Shown one piece after another: positions 45,315 to 53,631 of a stretch of DNA of 64,000 nt. Position numbers and translations under genes: made by a program. A model generated the notes under the pieces. That model searched no databases. It saw only the letters and a program-made list of their open reading frames with translations, and was not told the origin of the DNA. Within the stretch, counting starts at the first letter, position 1; every line of letters starts with the position of its first letter. The stretch spans positions 124,001 through 188,000 of the forward strand of contig RZZU01000001.1 in NCBI GenBank assembly GCA_009929735.1, read 5' to 3'. Origin of the DNA: Clostridia bacterium (GTDB taxonomy: Bacteria > Bacillota > Clostridia > Lachnospirales > Anaerotignaceae).

Positions 45315-45353
45315 ATGCCAAACAAAGCATCCGTTGATGATGAAAATAAATAA
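45315..45353 (+). CDS. possible 12-codon leader ORF overlapping the flavodoxin start
   Basis: ATG 45315 lies 4 bases after a strong GGAAGGGAGG (45301-45310) and reads MPNKASVDDENK-stop. The stop falls 16 bases after the start codon of the next gene, which has no ribosome binding site of its own in range. A coupled translation re-initiation is the simplest reading; no family evidence exists for the peptide. Confidence 0.3.
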   Translation: MPNKASVDDENK

Positions 45354-46161
45354 GGTTTGGGCAGTTTTTTTCAGCCCCACAGGCGGTACGGAGAAAGTAA
45401 CAGCGACAGTTGCACAAACAGTTGCAAAGGCATTACATACACAATACTGTTCCTTTGGTTTTACTTTGCCTCAAAATAGAGAGAATGAAGTGGTATTTGG
45501 CGAGGGCGACCTTGTGGTTTTAGGAACCCCTGTGATCGCAGGGCGAGTGCCTAATCTTTTGCTATCATACTTAAATGATAAAATCAGGGGGGCGGGTGCA
45601 ATTGGGGTGCCTGTGGTTTCTTTTGGTAACAGAAATTATGACGATGCGCTGATTGAATTAAGAAACATTATGGAAGACAAAGGCTTTCAAACCATTGCGG
45701 GCGGTGCATTTGTCAGCGAGCATTCTTTTTCCCGAAAGCTTGGCGCAGGCAGGCCGGATGCGGAGGATATTGCACAGCTGACAGCGTTTGGCGAAAAAAT
45801 AGCCGAGAAGGTAAACAGCGGATGGGAGTATGACGGCCCTGTATTTGTGAAGGGAGAGGAGCCTATCCGTCCATATTTTACGCCTAGGGACAGGCATGAG
45901 GGTGCCATTGACATACGCAAGGTGAAGCCTAAAACAGGGCCCGAATGCTGCAATTGCGGCATTTGCGCAGAGGTCTGTCCAATGGGCTCTATTTCCAAGG
46001 AGGATCCAAGCGTGATTGCAGGAATTTGTATCAAATGCTGTGCTTGCATCAAAAAGTGTCCCGTAGGAGCCAAGCATTTTGATGATCCCGGTTTTATTTA
46101 CCATAAAGAGGAATTAGAAGAGCTGTATGAAAGAAGAGCAGAAGATGAATATTTTGTATAA
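45337..46161 (+). CDS. flavodoxin-ferredoxin fusion (EFR1 family)
   Basis: About 274 residues. The N-terminal flavodoxin-like half carries the FMN phosphate loop FFSPTGGTEKV and SFGNRNYDDALIEL; the C-terminal half is a 2[4Fe-4S] ferredoxin with clusters CCNCGICAEVCPMGSI and CIKCCACIKKCPVGAKHF. EFR1-family proteins move electrons in anaerobes; the partner is unknown. Two adjacent ATGs (45337, 45340) follow a TTG; the only strong ribosome binding site (45301-45310) is 27 bases upstream and serves a tiny overlapping frame. Confidence 0.88.
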   Translation: MMKINKVWAVFFSPTGGTEKVTATVAQTVAKALHTQYCSFGFTLPQNRENEVVFGEGDLVVLGTPVIAGRVPNLLLSYLNDKIRGAGAIGVPVVSFGNRNYDDALIELRNIMEDKGFQTIAGGAFVSEHSFSRKLGAGRPDAEDIAQLTAFGEKIAEKVNSGWEYDGPVFVKGEEPIRPYFTPRDRHEGAIDIRKVKPKTGPECCNCGICAEVCPMGSISKEDPSVIAGICIKCCACIKKCPVGAKHFDDPGFIYHKEELEELYERRAEDEYFV

Positions 46162-46455
46162 GAAGGAATCGAGATAGCTTTGTTTAACGAAGGAATAGAG
46201 TATATTGGAACGTTTACTTCTTGACATAGATTATTTAGCCTTTTCTTATGCTTTTGGGATTTTTGACTTAATGAAGGACGATAAAGCCTTTCTGAAGCCT
46301 TTTTTTGGCGGGTTTATCGTTGTGGATTATGTTAAGTGCTGTAATTTTTATTATGGTATAGTTTATTTCGCACGCACAATGAAAATAAGGGTGTTTTATA
46401 CGTTTGCACGTCCTTTGTTTTTTAAGGATGAGAAAAGAAGAAAGGGGTGTTGTGC
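46162..46455. other. 294-bp gap before the LysR regulator
   Basis: Contains TTGACA (46221-46226) with a weak TCTTAT at 17-base spacing, and an extended TGGTATAGT (46354-46362). An 84-codon plus-strand frame (46205-46459) is hydrophobic and aromatic-rich with no ribosome binding site and overlaps the LysR start; I reject it as a gene. Confidence 0.4.
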
Positions 46456-47358
46456 TTGAAGGTTGATGTTTCGTTGGATTTATACCGCATTTTTTGCGCT
46501 GTGGTACGCACAGGGAATATGTCTGCCGCCGCAAGAGAATTATATATTTCACAGCCGGCAGTCAGTATGTCTATTCGTCAATTGGAGGATCGGATGGGAA
46601 GCCCTCTTTTGGTGCGGACGGCAAAGGGGGTATATCCTACGGCGGAAGGAAAGCTCTTATATACTTATCTGGAACAGGCGTTGGGATTAATCCATGCGGC
46701 CGAGGAAAAATATTTCCAAATGGTAAATATGGAAATGGGTGAGTTGAAAATTAGCGCCAGTGATACGGTCATAGCAAATTTCTTATTGCCCTATTTGGAA
46801 AGGTACCATAAGCTTTATCCGGATATCAATATCAAGGTAACCAATAAAACAACCTATGAATCCTTGCGATTATTGAAAAACGGCAGTGTGGATGTATGCT
46901 TTATTAACCTTCCCATTGCTGATGATGGGGATTTGGAGATAACCCCCTGTATTGAAATACATGATATTCTGGTGGGTGGCGAACGATATAGGCGATTGTC
47001 GCAAGTCGGCTTGGAGCTGAAGGATTTACCTGGGTATCCGCTGCTGCTTTTGGAGGATTTGAGCAATTCCAGAAGGTATATCGATCGGTATGCAGAAGAA
47101 AACGGTGTGGTTTTAACCCCGATTTTGGAATTGGGCAGCAGTGATTTGCTGATTAGCTTTGCGCAAATCAACTTGGGTTTGACGTATGTGATCAAAGAAT
47201 TTACGGAAGATGCATTGAAGGAGAAACGGCTATATGAAATTCCCCTTACGCCGCCCTTACCAAAACGAAATATAGGCATGGTTAAATTAAAAAATGTGAC
47301 GGCGCCCCATGCCGTTCGAGGATTCATTGAATTAATTGAATTTCAGAAAATGAAATAA
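46456..47358 (+). CDS. LysR-family transcriptional regulator
   Basis: 300 residues. N-terminal winged helix-turn-helix: LYRIFCAVVRTGNMSAAARELYISQPAVSMSIRQLEDRMG; the rest is a LysR substrate-binding domain (MGELKISASDTVIANFLLPYLERYHKLYPDINIKV). Start TTG 46456 lies 8 bases after the AAAGGGG; GTG 46447 overlaps that site. It may control the upstream flavodoxin-ferredoxin gene, or a distant target, or itself. The inducer is not deducible. Confidence 0.92.
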   Translation: MKVDVSLDLYRIFCAVVRTGNMSAAARELYISQPAVSMSIRQLEDRMGSPLLVRTAKGVYPTAEGKLLYTYLEQALGLIHAAEEKYFQMVNMEMGELKISASDTVIANFLLPYLERYHKLYPDINIKVTNKTTYESLRLLKNGSVDVCFINLPIADDGDLEITPCIEIHDILVGGERYRRLSQVGLELKDLPGYPLLLLEDLSNSRRYIDRYAEENGVVLTPILELGSSDLLISFAQINLGLTYVIKEFTEDALKEKRLYEIPLTPPLPKRNIGMVKLKNVTAPHAVRGFIELIEFQKMK

Positions 47359-47361
47359 CGG

Positions 47362-47390
47362 TTGACAGTGATAAAATAACATGATAACAT
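47362..47390 (+). promoter_or_regulatory. promoter for the ArsR/SmtB repressor and metal ATPase
   Basis: TTGACA (47362-47367), 17-base spacer, TAACAT (47385-47390) with extended TGA. Confidence 0.75.
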
Positions 47391-47409
47391 ATGAACAGCT
47401 ATTCATATG
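47388..47409 (+). promoter_or_regulatory. SmtB/CadC-type operator O1
   Basis: Perfect inverted repeat CATATGAA (47388-47395)-CAGCTA-TTCATATG (47402-47409). The core TGAACAGCTATTCA differs by one base from the SmtB-type TGAACAGTTATTCA. It overlaps the 3' end of the -10 box. The in-frame ATG at 47391 lies inside it, so translation should start downstream. Confidence 0.7.
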
Positions 47410-47423
47410 ATTGGGGTGAAAGA

Positions 47424-47771
47424 ATGGATCACTGTTGCACGGAGGCAGAGGAACTGAATATGGCTGACGAACTGGAAAAGGATTTTATTCGAGATGTTTC
47501 AGAATTTTTCAAGGTTTTTGGGGATGTTACAAGAATCAGAATATTGCAAAGTCTTTTAGCAGGAGAAAAGAATGTCAGTGAGCTGGCGGAGGCTGTGGAT
47601 ATGTCCCAATCGGCGATTAGCCATCAATTGCGGGTTTTACGGCAAAACAATTTGGTGAAATATCAGAAAGAGGGAAAGGCTGTGTTCTATTCTTTAGATG
47701 ATGAACATGTGCAAACGATATTGCAGCAAGGTATGACTCATATTCGCCATAAGCGAGGCTATGCGGAATGA
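47424..47771 (+). CDS. ArsR/SmtB-family metal-sensing repressor
   Basis: 115 residues. Winged-helix: DPTRIRIL-like DVTRIRILQSLLAGEKNVSELAEAVDMSQSAISHQLRVLRQNNLV. The N-terminal MDHCCTEAEE supplies two Cys, as in CadC-type alpha3N Cd/Pb/Zn sensors; C-terminal DEHVQTILQQGMTHIRHKRGY carries His residues that could form an alpha5 Zn site. It sits between two TGAACA-type operators and a P1B ATPase, which it probably represses until metal arrives. ATG 47424 has GGGGTG 6 bases upstream. Confidence 0.9.
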   Translation: MDHCCTEAEELNMADELEKDFIRDVSEFFKVFGDVTRIRILQSLLAGEKNVSELAEAVDMSQSAISHQLRVLRQNNLVKYQKEGKAVFYSLDDEHVQTILQQGMTHIRHKRGYAE

Positions 47772-47821
47772 AAAAGGGGGCTGTTATAAGGGTAGTTCTT
47801 GGCAGCCTGTTTTTTTAAACA

Positions 47822-47853
47822 ATATATGAACAAATAAGCATATGAACAGATAA
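47822..47853 (+). promoter_or_regulatory. second SmtB-type half-site pair upstream of the ATPase
   Basis: Two direct TGAACA half-sites, ATATGAACA (47823-47831) and ATATGAACA (47840-47848), 17 bases apart, just before the ATPase ribosome binding site. Unlike O1 it is not a clean inverted repeat. Confidence 0.5.
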
Positions 47854-47867
47854 GGGGGCGTTATGGC

Positions 47868-50042
47868 GTGAAACTATATTTAAAAGGTTTAACCTGTGCG
47901 AATTGTGCCGGAAAAATTGAAACAGCGGTCAATGCACTGAAGGAAACCCAGCAGGTGGAGATGAATTTGGTAAAACAAACTATGGAGGTTTCTATAGCTG
48001 AGGGAATAGAAGAGGATAGCGTTCTCCAAAAAATAGAGAAAATTGTACATAAATTTGAGCCGGATGTTGAGGTGGGGTTGAAAAACAATGCACCCTTGGA
48101 AAACGTCGGTTGTGCTTGTGGGCACTGCCATACGGAAAAACACGGATACGACCATCATGAACACCATGAGCATGACCATGAGAACGACCATCATGAGCAC
48201 CATGAGCATGGGGAAGAAGTGGAAGGGAAAAGACTTTGGATTCGTTTTGGATGTGGCGGGATTTTGTTTTTGGCGGCAGTTTTTCTGCGTGAAAGCAGTG
48301 CGGCATTATATTTGTTTTTGATTTCTTATGCGATTTTTGGCTATGATGTTTTGCTGAGAGCTGTGAAAAACATTTTGAGAGGACAAATTTTTGATGAAAA
48401 TTTCTTGATGTCACTTTCGACCGTTGGAGCGATTGCCATAGGCGAGATGCCCGAAGCGGTATTTGTAATGATGTTTTATCAGATTGGCGAGGCATTTCAG
48501 GATTACGCCGTACGCAGATCCAGAAAATCCATTACGGCACTGTTGGATATACGACCCGATTCCGCAGAAGTCATTACGGCAAACGGTATCAAGCGGGTGC
48601 ATCCCGATGCGGTAAACGTTGGGGATTTGATTTTGGTTAAGGCGGGGGAACGCATTCCTTTGGATGGAAAGGTAAAGGAAGGACACGCACATTTGGATAC
48701 AGCGGCTTTGACAGGAGAGGCTTTGCCAAGAGGGGTTGAGCCTGGTAACGATGTATTAAGCGGATGTATCAATTTGGACGGAAATTTAAAAATCGAGGTG
48801 AGCAGACCATTTAAAGATTCGACGGTAATGAAGATACTGGAAATGGTTGAAAATGCAGCAGGCAAGAAATCCAAAACAGAACGCTTTATTACTCGTTTTG
48901 CAAGAGTATATACCCCAGCTGTGGTTGGGTTGGCAGTGGCGTTGGCAGTACTTCCGCCATTGTTGGGCTTTGGCGGATTTCAGATGTGGTTTGGGCGTGC
49001 TTTGATTTTCTTGGTTGTATCCTGCCCATGCGCCTTGGTGCTTTCTGTTCCGCTAAGCTATTTTGCAGGGGTTGGGGCAGCATCAAAAAATGGTATTTTA
49101 GTCAAAGGCGGTGGGGATTTGGATACCCTTTCCCATATTACACAGCTTGCTTTTGATAAGACAGGGACATTAACCAAGGGGAAGTTTTCTGTGGTGGAAA
49201 TCAAAGCCAATGACAAAGAAGAGCTATTGTATTTGGCAGCGTTGGGAGAAGCAAACAGTAATCATCCCATTGCAGAAGCAATTGTTCAGGAGATGCGGAA
49301 AACAAAAGATGTTTCGTTGAATTCGGTATCGGAATACAAGGAGTTAGGCGGCTTCGGCATTTCATACAGCTTAAACGGAGAACAGGTGTTATTGGGGAAC
49401 ATACGCTTGATGGAGCGGGAAAAGATTGCTTGCAGACCTTATGAGGGCGTTGGTGTCGTTGTTTATGTTGCGAAAGGCGGAAGTTACAAAGGGTATATCG
49501 TGGTTGCAGACACTTTAAAAGAGGGCTGCAAAGAGGCTTTAAGGGCATTGCGCAATAAAGGAGTGCATTCCATGATTATGCTGACAGGTGACCGCAAGGA
49601 AAATGCTGAAGCTATGGCGAAAGAATTGGGCATAGATGATTTTTATGCAGAGCTTTTACCAGAGGATAAGCTTCGGATTTTGGAGAAATTAAAACAAAGG
49701 GATGAAGCGGGAAAAATGGCTTTTGTCGGGGACGGCATGAATGATGCACCTGTTTTGGCAGGAGCGGATTTGGGGATTGCTATGGGCGGCATTGGCTCTG
49801 ATGCTGCCATCGAAGCGGCAGACGTTGTGCTGATGGATGATGATATTGGAAAACTGGCGGTGGGCATTCGCATTGCAAAAAACACAAAAACCATAGTAAA
49901 ACAGAATATTGTATTTGCTTTGGGCATAAAGGCTTTGGTTTTGATATTGAGCGCAGTTGGTATGGCAACGATGTGGATGGCGGTCTTTGCAGATGTTGGT
50001 GTGGCGGTATTGGCAATTTTAAATGCGATGAGAAAGAAATAA
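47868..50042 (+). CDS. cadA: Cd/Zn/Pb-type P1B heavy-metal ATPase
   Basis: 724-residue exporter. N-terminal heavy-metal-associated domain GLTCANCAGK (Cys10, Cys13), then a His-rich linker (residues 81-114, beginning GCACGHCHTEKHG, with about 15 His), six to eight transmembrane helices, the channel motif CPC (386-388), phosphorylation loop DKTGT (Asp430), HP motif NSNHPIAEAI and GDGMNDAPVL. The CPC plus His-rich linker and CadC-like neighbour point to Zn/Cd/Pb export rather than Cu. GTG 47868 follows AAGGGGG; no ATG is in frame. Confidence 0.93.
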   Translation: MKLYLKGLTCANCAGKIETAVNALKETQQVEMNLVKQTMEVSIAEGIEEDSVLQKIEKIVHKFEPDVEVGLKNNAPLENVGCACGHCHTEKHGYDHHEHHEHDHENDHHEHHEHGEEVEGKRLWIRFGCGGILFLAAVFLRESSAALYLFLISYAIFGYDVLLRAVKNILRGQIFDENFLMSLSTVGAIAIGEMPEAVFVMMFYQIGEAFQDYAVRRSRKSITALLDIRPDSAEVITANGIKRVHPDAVNVGDLILVKAGERIPLDGKVKEGHAHLDTAALTGEALPRGVEPGNDVLSGCINLDGNLKIEVSRPFKDSTVMKILEMVENAAGKKSKTERFITRFARVYTPAVVGLAVALAVLPPLLGFGGFQMWFGRALIFLVVSCPCALVLSVPLSYFAGVGAASKNGILVKGGGDLDTLSHITQLAFDKTGTLTKGKFSVVEIKANDKEELLYLAALGEANSNHPIAEAIVQEMRKTKDVSLNSVSEYKELGGFGISYSLNGEQVLLGNIRLMEREKIACRPYEGVGVVVYVAKGGSYKGYIVVADTLKEGCKEALRALRNKGVHSMIMLTGDRKENAEAMAKELGIDDFYAELLPEDKLRILEKLKQRDEAGKMAFVGDGMNDAPVLAGADLGIAMGGIGSDAAIEAADVVLMDDDIGKLAVGIRIAKNTKTIVKQNIVFALGIKALVLILSAVGMATMWMAVFADVGVAVLAILNAMRKK

Positions 50043-50169
50043 GACTGTCAGTGTATCCCTGAACTTGTTTGCTGATAAATATTTTGTGAAGTGTCAGCAA
50101 AATGAACAAGACCTTCTTAATTACGTTTATCAGTTGTGCTCGTTAGATGATCCATAGTTAAGGATTTAA

Positions 50170-50283
50170 TACCAAAAGGCAGTTAAGAATCTTAAGGATT
50201 CAGACGCTATCTCATGGGAAGAAGTAAAAAATGATACACAAACTTATTTGACGCTTACATTGGTTTTTTATTTTTACGGATAA
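50170..50283 (+). pseudogene. possible remnant of a RelB/antitoxin-like gene
   Basis: An open stretch after an upstream stop reads KNLKDSDAISWEEVKND..., the kind of SWEEVK ending seen in RelB/YefM-type antitoxins, then runs into hydrophobic nonsense and a stop. There is no start codon and no toxin gene. The similarity is short and weak. Confidence 0.2.
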
Positions 50284-50301
50284 AAACGCTGCAAAACGGC
50301 A

Positions 50302-50330
50302 TTGACATCCTGAAAAAGTGGGAATACTAT
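50302..50330 (+). promoter_or_regulatory. promoter for pepD
   Basis: TTGACA (50302-50307), 17-base spacer, TACTAT (50325-50330), 33 bases before the ATG. Confidence 0.6.
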
Positions 50331-50362
50331 GGAAAAGGCAGTGCCGAAGGGAGGAATATAGT

Positions 50363-51820
50363 ATGGGCAAACTAGATGGACTAGGCGGAGATAAGGTTTT
50401 TTATTATTTTGAAGAAATTTGCAAAATTCCCCATGGCAGCGAGAATGAAATGGCTTTAAGTAATTATATCGTTGCTTTTGCAAAGGAAAGAGGGCTATAT
50501 TGCCGTCAGGATGAGCATTATAATGTATTCATAAAAAAAGCCGGCTCAAAGGGATATGAGGAGGCTGCTCACATCATTCTTCAAGGGCATATTGATATGG
50601 TATGTGAGAAAAATGCTGGAACTGAGGTGGATTTTTTATCAGACCCAATTGCAATATATGTTGAGGATAATTTTATTCATGCAAAGGGAACAACCTTAGG
50701 CGCAGATGATGGAATTGCCGCAGCTTATATGCTGACGCTATTGGACGATGATACATTGGCACACCCACCAATAGAGGCGATTTTTACGGTTGAGGAAGAA
50801 ATTGGTATGGGCGGGGCAAGAGCCTTTGATACCTTTGATGTAGAGGGCAAGCGTTTCTTAAACATGGATACGGAGGAAGAAGGGGTTTTACTTTCCGGTT
50901 GTGCTGGTGGGCGGCGAGCAAGAGTTTATCTGCCTGCAGAGCGCAAGGAAAGTCCTTTGGGGAACAAAGCATATCAGCTTTCTGTTCGTGGGTTAAAAGG
51001 CGGTCACTCCGGTGCGGACATTCATTTGCAAAGAGCAAACGCAAATCGTTTACTGGGAAGAATTTTGTATATGCTAAAGGAAAACACCGATTTTTCATTG
51101 GCAAGTGTGGATGGCGGAAATATGGATAATGCGATTTGCCGTGAGGCAGAGGCAATTGTTTTGCTTACTCCAAAAAAGGAAGAAACGGTAAGAGAGCTTT
51201 TAGCAAAAATAGAAAAAAAGCTTCAGGAGGAATATAATGCAACGGAACCGTCTATAACTATAACAATGGAGGCTTTGAAGGAAGATGTTTTCAAGGTTTT
51301 GACGGAGGACACAAAAAATAAGCTGATTCATATTTTATTGCTTCTGCCCTATGGGGTACAGACCATGAGCATGGAAATGAAGGGTTTGGTAGAAAGCTCC
51401 AGCAACATAGGTATTGTGAAAACCACAGCAGAGCATATCTATTTTGATAATGCGCTCAGAAGCTCTGTGGAAAGCAGGAAGGAACTGATTAGTCAAAAAA
51501 TTCATACGGTTGCAGCACTTTGCGGCGCAAGGGTTGAAGAGGTGAATGATTATCCCGGTTGGCGGTTTAATCCCGATTCTTCGCTGTTAAAATTATTTGC
51601 GGATACCTACCGTGAAACGTATGGCAGGGAGGCGGAGATTTCTGCCATTCATGCAGGGTTGGAATGCGGACTTTTTTCAGAGAAAATTTCTGGTTTGGAT
51701 ATGGTTTCGATTGGACCCGAGATGTATGATGTTCACACTCCCGACGAACGGCTTTCCGTTTCTTCGGCAATCCGTGTTTGGGAGTTTTTAAAAGAAGTGT
51801 TAAAGCAAATGAATCACTAA
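50363..51820 (+). CDS. pepD: aminoacyl-histidine dipeptidase (beta-Ala-His dipeptidase)
   Basis: 485-residue M20C zinc dipeptidase. It starts MGKLDGLGGDKVFYYFEEICKIPHGSENE; metal motif LQGHIDMVCEK (HxD), GTTLGADDGIAAAYML, EEEIGMGGAR (general-base Glu) and LNMDTEEEGVLLSGCAGG are intact, as is the C-terminal ECGLFSEKISGLDMVSIGPEMYDVHTPDER (last ligands). GGGAGGA is ~8 bases before ATG 50363; the in-frame GTG/ATG region from 50318 precedes that site. Likely role is to hydrolyse dipeptides, including Xaa-His, for amino acid supply. Confidence 0.94.
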   Translation: MGKLDGLGGDKVFYYFEEICKIPHGSENEMALSNYIVAFAKERGLYCRQDEHYNVFIKKAGSKGYEEAAHIILQGHIDMVCEKNAGTEVDFLSDPIAIYVEDNFIHAKGTTLGADDGIAAAYMLTLLDDDTLAHPPIEAIFTVEEEIGMGGARAFDTFDVEGKRFLNMDTEEEGVLLSGCAGGRRARVYLPAERKESPLGNKAYQLSVRGLKGGHSGADIHLQRANANRLLGRILYMLKENTDFSLASVDGGNMDNAICREAEAIVLLTPKKEETVRELLAKIEKKLQEEYNATEPSITITMEALKEDVFKVLTEDTKNKLIHILLLLPYGVQTMSMEMKGLVESSSNIGIVKTTAEHIYFDNALRSSVESRKELISQKIHTVAALCGARVEEVNDYPGWRFNPDSSLLKLFADTYRETYGREAEISAIHAGLECGLFSEKISGLDMVSIGPEMYDVHTPDERLSVSSAIRVWEFLKEVLKQMNH

Positions 51821-51842
51821 TTTTCAAAGGAATGGTGAAGTT

Positions 51843-53009
51843 ATGCGGTTGCCTTGGAATAAAAAATATTTAGTCATTTCCTTTCACGTGATTTTCACGG
51901 TGAGTGTTTTAGTCGTAGTGGGCGTGTTGTTTTTTAAACTTTCCGAGGCGAAAAATGTCATAATTCAGGCGGCGAGGGGTACCCTCGCCGTTTTTGCACC
52001 ACTTTTGTTAGCGATTTTCTTTTCGATATTACTGGAGCCGCTAACCTATTTTTTTCAAAGAAAATATGAAGCGCATTTATCAGCGATACAACGAAGTAAA
52101 ATCAAAAACAGAAAAGTAGGTACCGCAGGTGCATATATTACAGTATTGATTGTTTTGGTTTTGGGCGGTGGATGGGCGGCAAAGGGCTTGGGCGCAGCAG
52201 ACATTGAGGGGTTGGCAGAACAATTATCCGCTTTCGTTCAAAAAATGGGTGACCTTTTAGTATTGCTGAACTTAAAGCTTGCAGAACTTGGAATCTTGCA
52301 AAATGTTGAGGGTATTTTATCTGCTTGGACAGAGAATGCGACTCTTTGGGTACAGGAAAGAATAATGGGGATTACAGGATATATCCCTAAAATTGGAAGC
52401 AGCTTGGTTGATATTCTTGTAGGGCTTACGGCGGCGTTTTATTTTTTGATGGAGAAGGAAAGGATACTGGCTTTTTGGAGAGAAGTATCTTTGCTTTTTT
52501 TTGGCGAGAAAACCACAAGGCGGATTCGCAGACTTACCCAAGAGGTGGATTGCGTAATCATGGGTTACTTAGGAGGACAGTTGACGGATGCGGCCATTAT
52601 GGCGGTTCTGTTTTCCATTGCTTTTACGATTGTTGGGCTGCCATATGGTGTTGTTTTGGGGCTAATCTCAGGGTTTTCAAATTTAATTCCGTATTTCGGA
52701 GCAATCATGGCCTTTGTTTTGGCGGTATTGGCAGGTTTGTTAAGCGGCGAATCGATTCGGGCATTATACGCCTCTATCCTGATTTTGGTTTTACAGCAAA
52801 TTGACAGTGTTTATATTGTACCGAAGATTGTTGGGAAAAAGGTCGAGCTGCATCCCGTTTTGGTACTGATTTCGCTGGCAGTGTTTGGCAGGCTTTTTGG
52901 ATTTTGGGGGCTTTTGGTAGCGGTACCCCTAGGTGCATTATTAAAGAAATTTTTCTTTTGGCTGATGTACAGGAAACAGGGAAAAACTGAGGAACAGCGA
53001 TTTTATTGA
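51843..53009 (+). CDS. AI-2E family (YdiK/PerM-like) transporter
   Basis: 388 residues with about eight hydrophobic segments in the PerM/UPF0118 pattern: a cluster at the N-terminus, a soluble helical middle (about residues 115-175), then four to five helices ending in GLPYGVVLGLISGFSNLIPYFGAI and LVAVPLGALLKKFFFW. The family includes E. coli TqsA (AI-2 export) and Na+/H+ antiporter-like members; substrate is not assignable. It is 22 bases after pepD, so probably cotranscribed. Confidence 0.88.
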   Translation: MRLPWNKKYLVISFHVIFTVSVLVVVGVLFFKLSEAKNVIIQAARGTLAVFAPLLLAIFFSILLEPLTYFFQRKYEAHLSAIQRSKIKNRKVGTAGAYITVLIVLVLGGGWAAKGLGAADIEGLAEQLSAFVQKMGDLLVLLNLKLAELGILQNVEGILSAWTENATLWVQERIMGITGYIPKIGSSLVDILVGLTAAFYFLMEKERILAFWREVSLLFFGEKTTRRIRRLTQEVDCVIMGYLGGQLTDAAIMAVLFSIAFTIVGLPYGVVLGLISGFSNLIPYFGAIMAFVLAVLAGLLSGESIRALYASILILVLQQIDSVYIVPKIVGKKVELHPVLVLISLAVFGRLFGFWGLLVAVPLGALLKKFFFWLMYRKQGKTEEQRFY

Positions 53010-53078
53010 AACAACGATATATTTTGGTTGTAATAAAAATGAAAAGAAAACCTTCCCATCAATATAGAACACTGCATA

Positions 53079-53107
53079 TTGAAAAAAAAACGTAAATCAT
53101 ATATAAT
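53079..53107 (+). promoter_or_regulatory. promoter for the RseC-like gene
   Basis: TTGAAA (53079-53084), 17-base spacer, TATAAT (53102-53107), 63 bases before the ATG. Confidence 0.65.
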
Positions 53108-53169
53108 GATAGGTGTAAAGATTGGAGTAAGCCCTATTTTGGGGTCAGAATAGAAAGGCGGTTTTGCTG

Positions 53170-53604
53170 ATGAAAGGTCTGGTTACAAATGAAAGTGGAA
53201 ACTTGTTAAAGGTTCATATTGTTCGTCAGGAGGCTTGCGGACAATGCAGGGCTTGTTTATCCGGCTTTGCGGAGCAGGATATGGATATTGATGCGAAAAA
53301 CCTTTGCGACGCAGAGGTGGGTGACTGGGTTGAATTGGAATTACAGGATAACGCATTTATGAAGGCTGTTTTAATTAGCTACGGAATTCCGTTAATTGGG
53401 TTTTTTATAGGTCTGTTTTTCGGTTATTATGTGGTAAGCCCTTTGGTTCCCTTGCCTGAAAGCTTGGTATCTTTTGGTTTGGGTTTCATTGGTGTTTTGA
53501 TGTGTTATGCGTGGATTAAAAGTCAAAATCCCAAATGGGAAGGCGGAAAATATTTGCCTTTGGCGGTGCGCTTGACTTCAGAAGGCTATGGTACAGCGGA
53601 GTAA
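53170..53604 (+). CDS. RseC/SoxR-reducing-system family membrane protein
   Basis: 144 residues: an N-terminal CGQCRACLSG-type Cys motif (CGQC, then C) on a small beta domain, then two adjacent transmembrane helices (AVLISYGIPLIGFFIGLFFGYYVV and SLVSFGLGFIGVLMCYAWI). This is the RseC/SoxR-reducing layout, but no rnf genes are here. ATG 53170 lies 9 bases from AAAGGCGG; TTG 53164 is too near. Redox sensing or reductase assembly is a family guess. Confidence 0.8.
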   Translation: MKGLVTNESGNLLKVHIVRQEACGQCRACLSGFAEQDMDIDAKNLCDAEVGDWVELELQDNAFMKAVLISYGIPLIGFFIGLFFGYYVVSPLVPLPESLVSFGLGFIGVLMCYAWIKSQNPKWEGGKYLPLAVRLTSEGYGTAE

Positions 53605-53631
53605 TAGATGAAAGAATCAGGAATGAACATA

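Larger units (their letters stand above)
50043..50362. other. gap between the metal ATPase and pepD
   Basis: 320 bases without an intact gene. It holds a possible antitoxin-like gene remnant (50170-50283) and the pepD promoter (50302-50330). No clear terminator follows the ATPase. Confidence 0.4.

Noticed and set aside
46205..46459. 84-codon plus-strand frame rich in Phe/Tyr before the LysR gene
   Set aside because: No ribosome binding site, overlaps the LysR start region and promoter-like elements, and the composition is that of translated AT-rich DNA.
48166..48220. Repeated catgagcaccatgagcatg units as a possible CRISPR or tandem repeat locus
   Set aside because: They encode the His-rich linker inside the metal ATPase in a continuous frame.
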